DNA from: Schistosoma mansoni | Lineage: Eukaryota; Platyhelminthes; Trematoda; Strigeidida; Schistosomatidae | Direction of reading: 5' to 3' | NCBI RefSeq assembly: GCF_000237925.1 | Contig: NW_017386058.1 | Coordinates: 1 to 64,000, forward strand | Length of the DNA: 64,000 nucleotides | In this document: positions 54,334-64,000 of the stretch, piece after piece | Numbering within the stretch: the first letter of the stretch is position 1 | How the letters are laid out: every line of letters begins with the position of its first letter | Notes under the pieces: model-generated | Told to the model about the DNA's origin: nothing | The model's input: the letters and a program-made list of their open reading frames with translations, nothing else | The model's database searches: none | Program-made: the position numbers and the translations under genes

Positions 54334-54710
54334 CTTGACATTGGTGCAGAATAATATGATATCATTATATATATATAGGGAACTAATTGCATGATAATTC
54401 ATCAGCGTTGAAAAAGTAATTGAAATCAAACATCATATGCAAAATAAATTTAAAAATAAAATTAAATATTACTTAAATATGAATTTTAAAAGTTTACTTA
54501 GTTACTAATATATCAAAAGTTAGATTAGAGAGAATATATTGATATATAACACAACAGCTTAAGAATTTGATAAATTCACTACCTACCCTACCTTACTTCA
54601 TATGAATTTTATTATTAAAACTGTTAATTCTATGTAAATTAATGGAAAGTAAGAATTATCTACAATACAAAATAATTAAAAATAAAATGTACAAAATAAA
54701 AATATTGACA
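54334..54710. other. No feature seen
   Basis: Very AT-rich DNA. Confidence 0.4.
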
Positions 54711-54794
54711 GAAGGAGGTTTTGTGGAGATTTCAGTAATTTTATAGTTGGAATCATAAGTCAGTTGAAGCTAGACCACCATGAAAAACCTGGAA

Positions 54795-54840
54795 GCACTG
54801 GACGGCCGTTTCGTCCTATTGCAGAACTCCTCAGCAGTGC
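54795..54840 (-). ncRNA. Hammerhead ribozyme, intact core (family A), minus strand
   Basis: On the minus strand: stem I GCACTG with CAGTGC (six pairs), core CTGAGGA (54828-54834), stem II GTTC with GGAC including one G-U pair, GAAA, then CGGCCGTC with a self-complementary stem III ACGGCCGT and cleavage after GTC. All conserved core bases are present. Confidence 0.82.
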
Positions 54841-54927
54841 GCATCCACGATCCCGCCTTGCGAGATTCCAACCCAGGACCTATCAGTCTCGTGCGCGAGT
54901 GCTCAGCGGTCTAGTGGTTAAGCGCTC

Positions 54928-54973
54928 GCACTGCTGATGAGTCCCACAATAGGACGAAACGGCCGTCCAGTTC
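54928..54973 (+). ncRNA. Hammerhead ribozyme, intact core (family A), plus strand
   Basis: Core CTGATGA at 54934-54940, stem II GTCC (54941-54944) with GGAC (54952-54955), GAAA at 54956-54959, stem III ACGGCCGT, cleavage after C54967. Stem I is ACTG with CAGT (four pairs) and then a mismatch, weaker than in the minus-strand partner. Confidence 0.82.
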
Positions 54974-55484
54974 TTCCAGGTTTTCCCTGGTGGTCTAGCT
55001 TCAATTGACTCATAATTTCAACTATATAATATTACAAATCACTGAACTTCTTTTTTCCCATAAAAAAAGAATATAAATTCGGAATCCTTGCGAAAATATC
55101 TGTTCAAATAAAGTTTATAGAACTGACATTATAAAATAACTGAAGCGTTGACAACAATTATCGTATTTCATGAATACAAAATTTTGTTAATGAAAACCAT
55201 ATATAACCTCATTTATCAATTATACAATTTTCTTAACTCATCTTTAAATATTTTATTAGCAGAAAAAAACAAAACTGAAAATATTTACGTCAATTTCATT
55301 GAAAAATAAAAATCTAAGGCATCTCTCTTATATGTTTGGTTCGTTTTTTATTTTTTTTCCGGCAAAATAATTTTTTTATTTCATAAAAATTCATGTGAAT
55401 AATAATAATGTGATTACATCATCAATTGGGAAATGAGACTTTACATTATCACATGATAAATAACATGTTTATTTAAAATATATT

Positions 55485-55675
55485 AATTTGCATAATTGAA
55501 AGCGTGAGTCAATTGAAGCTAGACCACCATGGAAAACCTGAAAGCACTAGACGGCCGTTTCGTCCTATTGTGGGACTTCTCAGCAGTGCGCACCCACGAC
55601 CTCGCCTCGCGAGATTCCAACCCAGGACCTACCACGCTTTCAACTATGAAAATACTAAATCTCCACAAAACCCCT
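55485..55675 (-). repeat. Hammerhead SINE (family A), minus strand, core damaged
   Basis: On the minus strand: AGAAGGGGTTTTGTGGAGAT at the start (55675 side), box B-like GGTCCTGGGTTGGAATC, then the ribozyme with CTGAGAA where CUGANGA is expected (one core base changed), GAAA kept, stem I and III kept. The end reads CATGGTGGTCTAGCTTCAAT. Confidence 0.75.
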
Positions 55676-58600
55676 TCTATACTTCTAAATTTCACTTACA
55701 AACAACAGTACAATTATCGATAGTAAACAGAGAAGACTTTTATCATTGATAAAATAGTTTAAATCATTTTACCGAGGAGCTTAAATTTGGATTCTATCAG
55801 ATGTAGGATGTCACTTTCTGCTAGTCTACAAATTTATGTATTATCTATAATTTAGATACACATATAGTACCACTAAAATGTAACTGATCCCTAGCCAGAC
55901 CATGCATCATACGGAGCCGTTTTTATGTTAGACAGCGGACCACTGAATATTAAACAGTTTACCGAACCTCAACAAGGTCAAGGATAACCAACGTGGACTA
56001 ATCATCTGCATGCCATGAACAGCCCAATGAAGCAGAGGTCCCATTATATACTTCTCTAATCTGTTACTAATGCATGCTGTCGTTCTAGTAAGATTCTATC
56101 TGATCTCTACAGTCGCCAAGGAAGTCAATTCACTTGATTATCACGATAATATGAGTTGTGTTAGGCATCAACCACAAGGTATGGCTTTAACGTAAGCTAG
56201 AAGCTCATACTATTTCCATTCAACTCGAGTGGACCCATCATCCACTTTTACACTTGAAAGTTCTTGTATCATCAATAAGAAATTTTAAAAATATTGAAAA
56301 GTTCTGTAGAATTACATTATCCCTAATAATTTACACAAATATATGCAAATGAAATGGTATAAAAACAAGTAAACATTGTAATAGTATGTTAGTTTTGTCA
56401 GACTAATCATTGATAAAATTTGGTACTCAGTGAGAATATGACACCATACTCTGATCTACTTTCTTTAAAAACCGAAGAAAATCCTACTTCCAAATGTGTA
56501 TATTATCTTTAATATATACATAAAGGTCACAGTGTTGTTCACAATAATTATGTTTTCATTTTTTTTATGTACAAAAAAGAGACAAATAAGCACTCTAAGA
56601 TTGTGCCTTTAAAAAAAGTAGTCTATTTTTAATACAATTTAGTTGAGTAATTATTTATTTAGCATTACTGGTTGGTATTTTTGCCAAATTATTATATACT
56701 GACTACAAAGAATCAATAAATTGCCGATCTAGTTCAATTTATAATTAATTATAACACTACTACGACAAATGATAAATTCACGTGTAACTGCCAAAGCAAT
56801 TATGTTGATAGAAAAATTTACCTTGGATCTCTTCAGTGTTCTAATAGCCCGTAGCTCAAGCAGAATAAAGTGCTTGATAGTTCAATCACAAGACATCAGG
56901 TAAATCCATTGAAATCTTTCGATATGATTGAAAAACAGCTAAGTTCTAGTCTTTCCGAACTTATTGAAACTATATTTTTCAAGAGTTGATTTCTATATAA
57001 TATACATTTATTTGTAAAATTTATTTCCATCATTTTTCACTGTATTTAGATCTATACTATACTACTCTGATATATTATTACCGAATTCTCACTAATTTCA
57101 TTTCCATGTTAAATAACATTTGAAATCGAAATATGAGAGGTTGTACATGGTAGACCAGAACTTAAATTTTTAAAAATCCATATCGTTCCTGCTTATTTCA
57201 AACCAATAACTTCTAGATACGTTTTCTACCATAAATCCACAAAAGTTGAGAAAACCACTGGAAACAAGATTGGACTGAACAATCATTTCGTTATAGGTTG
57301 GTGAATCTTTATAAGTACTCAAATAGAAACCAGCCCCACAAACTTTTAGTCTCGCGGTAATGACACTGCTTTGACCTACTGAGTCAAAACCTTCTTTTTC
57401 ATGCGAACAACTTCAGTAAATTCGCAACATATTTTTTTAAACCTCTCGCTATCATCAATAGATAACCGCTTCGTTTCCGGTATACTTGATCCATAATGAT
57501 CAATAACGGGTTCCATTATATCAATACAACCGGTAGCAATGGATATTTGTAACACTATACAGAGAATCGAATGAAGTTAGAACAGTAAAACACAAGGTTT
57601 GAACTCATTAAGCTAGTAATATCATAATAACTAGAACCAAGAAGAAACTGCACCCAAACTTTTGCACAGTCATGTGTACACGTTGTTGAAGAATCCTAAA
57701 CTATGGTGAAATAACTCAATGGTTCCAAATAGTTCTACGACTGACATATTATCTGTCTATAAATACAAACATCAGTGTATAGATAGACTATTGTTCCTTT
57801 CTTTTTATTATTTTATATTTCAAAAGATGATGTACACAGAAAAAAATTACGAAACTATTGCATCAAATAGATTATACATGCCTAGATAATCTAAAATAAT
57901 CGTGTAAGTGTATTTCCTTTTTCTTATCATAAATATAGTAGTAGAAAGGTGACAAAAGAAAAGTACCAAAATTTTCCTAAGATACAAATATAAAGCAATG
58001 TAAATTAAAGGGAACTTTAAAAAAAATACAGATACAGTAATCTCTGGCTGAAGTAGGACGAGAAATTTTGTTTCCCATAAATAACTAAAATAATTTCCTG
58101 TAAAATAAAAAAACTGATGATCTGATTGGAAACAAAGAGATAAATAGACAAATACATAAGCAGACAAAGAATTAAAACCACACCTCAATGTCCAAGGCGT
58201 AATATTTTAGATCTTTGTTTTCTGAAAAAAGAAAAATAATAACACAGTTGTTCGTTCATTACACCAAAAGAAATCACACACAAAAATCGATAAAAACATA
58301 TAAATAAAGTCAAACGAACCAAAAACGAACAAAACACATGTAGGTAAGAAAAAAAAGAAGATAATTAAATCAAATTCTCATGACAAGCAACGCCCAAACA
58401 GGCTGAACCCACAACGTCATACCATAGTTAATTACATCACATAAAGTATTAGTCACGTGATCCATTAGGAAATTACAAATAAAATAATAACAGAATTTTG
58501 TACGTATCAAAAATCAATATATGCATACAAATATTATTGCGTAATATGCAATGTGTAAAGGTAGACGGATACATTTGGAAAAGGTTCAAATTAGATAAAT

Positions 58601-59499
58601 AAAATGATTAGCTCAAAAAATATATTGAATAGAAATACGAGATAAAATATTCTAAGAACAAAAATATTTTTAAGCAAAAATAGATTCTACATACAGAGAG
58701 TATGGATTTCAGCAGTTAGTTGGTTAGCCAATAGTAACTAAGTAAGTAAGGTGGTATTCGATATCATTCTACCACCAAATAAAAGAACTACAGTACATAT
58801 AAGGCGATAAACTAAATTTTAATTTACCACAACTCTTTCATAAGAAAATATACGAGCATATCTTAATCAAATACTGGCAAGTGAAAAGAAGAAGAAGAGG
58901 AAGAACGCGGAACAGTAGTACAGAAACAAACGAAAGAAAAATAAACAATCACATATTGACTAGAATGGCAAAAATAGAAAACAGATCTGACTTTGTTTTC
59001 GTATTTATCTGATTGATTAAAATAGAAAAATGAAAGAATCACTAGTGATAATTATGATAGAAAGGAAACAAAGATAAATGGTTGTCAATAAAAGAAAATG
59101 ATAACTACATCAAAATAAACGCACACTAAAATAGATTGTTTGGAGCGCTAAAATACAAGTGAAATATATATTTTTTTATTGATCCATAGTGTAAAAAAGG
59201 AAAACAAAACCGATAGATTTTATAATTACAGCATTTTTACACAGTTTCAAAGTAAATTCGTGATAGACAATGACCTAGATTGTTCAGGTAATTTGTTTGG
59301 TTCTTGTAAGACAGATGTTGTTTTCCCAAGAGTGCATAAAGCTTGCATTACAGCTAGGAATGGAAAGAGAAATAGATTAGAATATATTGTAAAATGACAT
59401 GTAGATAAAATAGATAGGAATTGAAATAATAATATATTTGTATAAAATTAACATGATCAAATAAATCACTCCTGAAAGTTAGCTATAAACGGCCCTCAG
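55676..59499. other. No gene seen in about 3.8 kb
   Basis: AT-rich DNA. Frames at 57847-58188 (minus) and 59179-59397 (plus) show hydrophobic or low-information peptides without domain or splice context. A possible tRNA-like SINE scrap lies near 56845-56920 (AGCCCGTAGCTCAAGC, then AGTTCAATCACAAGAC). CTAAGTAAGTAAGG near 58740 resembles the (AAGT)n LINE tail but has no LINE sequence before it. Confidence 0.4.
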
Positions 59500-59900
59500 T
59501 TAGCCAAATGCATTGGTCTAAGTTGTCCTACCACATCAATACAGTGAGATAAAATTATCAGATTAAGTACCAGAGTAGAAGTGGTACAAGCAAGCAAAGA
59601 GAATATTTTTTTAAAGAGAAAGAGTGAGTTCATTGAATAATAGATAAAAGGTCATTTTAAAATGCTATTTCTAAGGAAAGACAAAAAGTGATAGTATTGA
59701 CACCATTGTAGCCGATTCTGACTCATTGGACACAACGTATTCAACCATTGTTACAATAATTGGACCGACTCCAGTCATGTACTCTGCACTAACCAACAAT
59801 CCCTGACTTCATGATCTGATGCAATGCTTTAGTTTGACCATCCTTTCTTCCAACCTACTAAACGTCGAGTACATGTTGAGGTGAGTAGTAGATAAGCATA
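59500..59900 (-). mobile_element. LINE 3' end relic (RTE-like), minus strand
   Basis: Minus-strand match to the C-terminal and UTR part of the LINE at 41040-44510 (TCATTGGACACAACGTATTC near 59725 and CTTCCAACCTACTAAACGTC near 59848 correspond to its LSDMAQ and GWKK regions) and to the UTR at 35880-36110. Heavily mutated. Confidence 0.55.
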
Positions 59901-60359
59901 TGTAGTAATAATAATAGTGCCCCATAACCAGTGTAACAGTAATGATTGGTAAACATTGTAAAATCACTTGGTGAAGAAACTAATAGAACTTACAACCTTA
60001 AACTAGGACAAATAATCAAATAAATAATAAATGAATTTCAAACAATAACTAGAAGACGAGTCAGAGATACCACTACACTCAATAAAGTTGAGCCATACAA
60101 GTGATTTCAGTGGCGCAAGAATCCTCCAAAAAAGTTTTGGTTTTTACAGAGAGAGACTGACAGAAGCGATATATGACCAAAAAACGTTTCCTTCCACCTC
60201 CAACCCATTTACACATACATACAACTGACGTAGTCACGTGATGGATCTCAAAGGACAAACTGTTGGAAGATTTATTCAATTCTTATATATTAATATAGGG
60301 GTTTTGCGTGGACTGTTAAATTCTCATAGTTTAAATCGAACTAATCTTACTTAGACAAC

Positions 60360-60640
60360 CATTGGAACCAGGAAACACTGGACATATATCTCGTCCGAGT
60401 AAGAGACTACTCAACAACGTGCACCTACAACCCTACCAAAGGTTGAACCCAAGACCTTCAGTGTCGCGACAAGCGCCTAACCTCTAAGTTCCTGAGACGG
60501 TCTTCAGTGGCGTGCATGCCTAACTTCAGTCAACCTCCCGTTTCCTGAGGCGGATCACTGTCTCATACTCAGAATGGTTGGACTTTTCTTGTTATGGCTT
60601 CTCGCTATAACGCCAGGAATCGTATCTCGATACGCGAACA
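60360..60640 (-). repeat. Old hammerhead SINE, long form (family A), minus strand
   Basis: On the minus strand: AACCATTCTGAGTATGAGAC (upstream part of the long form), GAAGTTAGGCATGCACGCC, head AGGTTAGGCGCTTGTCGCGA, box B-like GGTCTTGGGTTCAACC, then an eroded ribozyme (TTGAGTAGTCTCTTACTCGG then ACGAGAT) near 60385-60420. Confidence 0.6.
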
Positions 60641-61689
60641 ATGTTTCGAAGCCACCAACAATCAAAAGCTAACACCCTGCGATTCCCATCACTGTGAAAA
60701 CACTTAGTATTTTTCAGTACTTCGAGTGGAGACTTGAAAATACTTAATAGGTATTTGTCAAACGGTGATACATAAGTGAATTTTAAAGACGCTGAATATC
60801 TGAAGTGAGGTAATAAGGTGAACTGATTCCTTTATTAACCTAAATGATTCAATATATATCGCATGGATCAAAACACTTCTCAACTAGGTATAAAGTGCAC
60901 ACTTCAATAAATATTAACTGTCACCAAGATTTGTGTGTACAGTTCAGTAGCGCGTTCTGGTCTGCTACATGATTTATTCACTACTATTAAATTTTACGGT
61001 TTTATATTTTACTACTGTCTACATTCAAAACTGCATTTGACCAATGTCAGCTGTTATATTTATTACTTGAGCGAATACCTCGATAGTACTTGTAGTTACA
61101 TGTTTACCATATGTTGGACGGCGACTAACAAGATTAAACATGTGTCTTTATTTTACTGTGGTATTTAGGAAATATGATAACCTTGAATTGATAGACTATT
61201 AAATCAAATTTATGATTGCTTTATTCAAATGAAACCATAATTTGTTAATTTTAAGTTAATAAACTGTCAGAATTTGTCAAAGTGAAATATGAAGTCAGTT
61301 ATTAGAGTTGACTTGAAAAAATTACGCAAAACGATAAGGTTCTACACAGACAAGTAAACAATTAAAAGTAACAAACAGTTATAGATTAGAATGAATGAAT
61401 TACTTCACCCACATTTATTAATAACATTAGAAAACTGATGGTTTTTTTGTTGAAAGGTAATGTAAGTTTTACAAACATACCGTATCAATCTCTACACACA
61501 CATACACGCTATATAGATGTGTTCAACGGTTCTTTCAATAGTTAGACATAGTTTACATGGATTATTTGTATTCTGTAAACAGTGAATTTATCTGACTAGT
61601 TTATGTACACGGTATGAGGCCAACTACTTATGATAATGGTAATAATAATAAACACTTTTAGAAAAAGGCAAAATAGACTAAGTATATAT

Positions 61690-61910
61690 AAACTAATGTA
61701 CAATATCGTGGATTGATTAAAGTTAGATTGGTACAATATTGGATGCCGTCTTAGTAGTCTAAAGGTTAAGCGTTTGCGCACGAAATAGAAGGCTATGAAT
61801 TCGACTCCCGATTCCAGAAGCGTGGATGTGCACTGCTGATGAATCTCGTACTAGGATGGGATGGCCGCCCAGTGTTTTCTCGTTTTTAACGGCTGTTTAA
61901 ACTTAGATCT
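61690..61910 (+). repeat. Hammerhead SINE, long form (family A), half-decayed core
   Basis: Upstream part TTGATTAAAGTTAGATTGG, head TTAGTAGTCTAAAGGTTAAGC, box B-like ATGAATTCGACTCCCG, then the ribozyme at 61831-61875. CTGATGA is intact, stem II partly so, but the other core strand reads GGGA instead of GAAA. Confidence 0.7.
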
Positions 61911-62337
61911 ATTCGATATCTCAACACAATATACAATACTTTAAAACAAAGGAAGAATGTATTCTTTCTAAGATCCACCAATCTTTTCTTGTAATGAGAT
62001 AGATCAATAAGATTTTGTTCTCTATCGAGCGCGCCCACTTCCAATCGCTCACTAATTATAGATCAGTGATAAGTATGGTCTTACAGAATATATAGTGATG
62101 TCTTTATAAAATAATGAAATAGTAATATATATTTGAGATTCGATAACCACTAACTTGACAACATAACTGAAATTAGTAAACTGCATGGAACTAAAGCAAA
62201 AAAGTAGTATAAGCTGAAATTCGTCTCAATAGCACAAATTTCTGAACTTATTGTGAATTTTTTAATTTCGAAGATAGTCTATACATCATGTAGACTAATA
62301 TCAACTAAGAAACAATCGAATATTAAAAGTATTAGGT

Positions 62338-62465
62338 GGCTTGGGGCTACTCCCGGTCCCAAGCCTGGATAACTGAGGAGAGCTAGGCAATGGGTCAGGA
62401 ACACCGTCTCGTAGAAAACAACCTTGCTAAAAAAACGCTAACCAGAATGAACGAATTAAACCATA
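62338..62465. repeat. Short repeat D, copy 2
   Basis: Matches 51165-51292: GGGCTACTCCCGGTCCCAAG at the start, AAAAACGCTAACCAGAATGA at the end. It contains a perfect small hairpin (GGGACT/AGTCCC-like, here GGGCTACTCCCGGTCCC). Origin unknown, possibly a piece of a larger retroposon. Confidence 0.6.
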
Positions 62466-62470
62466 TAAAC

Positions 62471-62990
62471 TATTTATTTATTTATTTATTTGAACACATA
62501 AATATTGGTACATAGGGGCACCGAATGCATATGCCCCTCACAAGTCACTTGATTTGTGTGCTAACTTCTCCTATGGTTCTTCTAACCTGAAGGTGGTTTT
62601 CTTAGGGGGCCACGCGTCGCGAGCCTTTGACCTAGAAGTCTAATCCACAAGGCAGTGGAGCAACGCTATGAGATGTAGTCTCGTGGTAGCCGGTGACCAA
62701 CTAAAGGTTCATACACCATTTGTTCACTCAGGATAATGGAGCCCATGTGCACCATTGGTTTGGAATCAAGGTTTTCCAACTACCCTAAGTGGATTCTCGG
62801 TATCCATTAGCTTGGTTAAAGCGCCGGACATTCGCTTTTCGTTCACTCAATTTCGTAAACAACAGTAATGCCACGAGAAGGCAGTGAGTAGAACTTCTCT
62901 GACAATGGCTGTATGCTAGTGGTCATGTGAGAGCACTTCGAGAGAGAACGGACTCTCTCTACCCTCAGCTGTACCAGGACATTTGGGGGC
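62471..62990 (-). repeat. SINE-like retroposon, copy 6 (tail-sharing family)
   Basis: Full-length minus-strand copy; tail (TATTTATTTATTTATTTATT) at 62472-62491, 5' end near 62990 (TGTACCAGGACATTTGGGGG on plus). Confidence 0.78.
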
Positions 62991-64000
62991 ACGTACTGGC
63001 ATTTTTACATACTTTCTTTTGATTTGTTCCTTATAGTTCTTCACTACTACTAAGCATTATCATATTCATCAATTTATTCTAACGCTCTTAAAATTAATTC
63101 AACTACTCCTTCATACGCTTCTCCTTTAAATAATAAGTTTATTTTTTTATCACAAAAGAACAATAATAATAAATTATGGTAAAAATTCGATACACATTTA
63201 ATTGACTGTATTAAGGTAACTTGAATATTGCAGTAATAAAAAATATATAATTATTAAGGAAATTATCAGAAGGGGGTCGTGTGAAGATTTTAGTAATTTT
63301 ATATAGTTGAAATTAACAATTGCCTAAACAAATACATATTTCATGTTGGATATGATTGGAAAAAGAGAACTGCCAAAATGATTTGAAATTTGATATTGTG
63401 ACTGCTAGTATTTACTTACCAGCAGCATCAAGATGTTCTCTGATAACGCTCCAGTGATTCAAATACTCATGTCAATTAGTATGATGTTACAGGGGAAAAA
63501 ATTTAAATTAAACATTAAAAGTTATACGTAACGGTTTATGCAATGATGGACGTAAAGATTAACTACATTTTTAAATTTTCACTTCCCTTTTAACAACTAT
63601 TGTTTCAATAGTTGTCAAGCATCTTAAAAGTAGATACCCTTTAACCGTTAAACAGCAAAGATGTAGCCGAACTAAAAATTAACATTCAAAAGTGTTTTAA
63701 TATTGTTTTAAGAAAAGTCATAGAAAGACAAACGATTAGCGGAAAAGTTGAAAAATAAAAGATTTAACAAATACTATATAATCGAACATACCAGGTCTTA
63801 GTTGTACCAGGGAACAACTGGCATCTAACCAACCATATACAGATCGGATAAATTGATCACGTGAACTTGAAATTGTTGTATTACAATAAGACTTGAAAAT
63901 TCTACCAATTATTAAACTAAATATATAAAATTTCCAATTAACTTCAGTTTGTTTCAGCACATATGCACGAAACCATTCAGAATAGTAAGAATTTAAATTT
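62991..64000. other. No gene seen; SINE end fragment near 63265-63315
   Basis: 63265-63315 reads ATCAGAAGGGGGTCGTGTGA and then AGTAATTTTATATAGTTGAA, the outer end of the family A hammerhead SINE without its body. The rest is AT-rich with no supported gene. Confidence 0.45.

Larger units (their letters stand above)
54711..55037. repeat. Head-to-head pair of hammerhead SINEs (family A)
   Basis: A minus-strand copy (54711 to about 54897) joins a plus-strand copy (to 55037) inside the tRNA-like head. The outer arms are complementary over about 120 bases: AGCTAGACCACCATG on the left against TGGTGGTCTAGCTTCAATTG on the right. The plus copy has lost the box B part between AGCGCTCGCA and CTGCTGATGAG. 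Either strand transcribed through the locus would give a long hairpin with a hammerhead sequence in one arm. Confidence 0.82.

Noticed and set aside
57847-58188. 113-codon minus-strand frame with hydrophobic stretches
   Set aside because: Aromatic-rich, AT-driven composition without family likeness, start context or splice sites; most likely chance.

Overview
The window looks like a piece of a blood-fluke (Schistosoma) nuclear chromosome. It is AT-rich and intron-bearing, and it is packed with parasite-type retroelements: RTE-like LINEs, tRNA-derived SINEs carrying hammerhead ribozymes (Smalpha-like), a CsRn1-type Gypsy LTR retrotransposon and a Penelope-like relic. The host gene also has the schistosome habit of tiny introns at its 5' end and very large ones at its 3' end. 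The genus is inferred from these traits; no database was searched.

Layout. 1-1575 holds a SINE-like retroposon butted against a 5'-truncated LINE that has the same 3' tail. 4227-6217 carries the last two exons of an unrecognised plus-strand gene. 8590-8880 is a LINE scrap. 9300-10690 is an old gag relic, followed directly by a whole-looking 5.6 kb Gypsy element at 10815-16424 with 357-bp LTRs.

The main host gene is the RNA endonuclease subunit of the Integrator complex, INTS11. It starts at 19661 and ends at 48667 in 14 exons. Exons 1-9 lie within 1.24 kb and are parted by introns of 31-46 nt. The last intron is about 21.7 kb and contains an orphan exon-like block at 34664-34850, LINE pieces, LTR relics, a 3.4 kb minus-strand LINE and two sequencing gaps.

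From 48.7 kb to the end I see no convincing host gene. That part is a repeat landscape: two families of hammerhead SINEs (including a head-to-head pair in which both strands keep an intact ribozyme core), a solo LTR of the Gypsy family with a 4-bp target duplication, more LINE 3' ends and further copies of the roughly 510-bp tail-sharing retroposon.

The most notable signals are the complete INTS11 model with its lopsided introns, the hammerhead SINEs at different stages of decay, and a non-autonomous retroposon that appears to borrow the 3' tail of a resident LINE.
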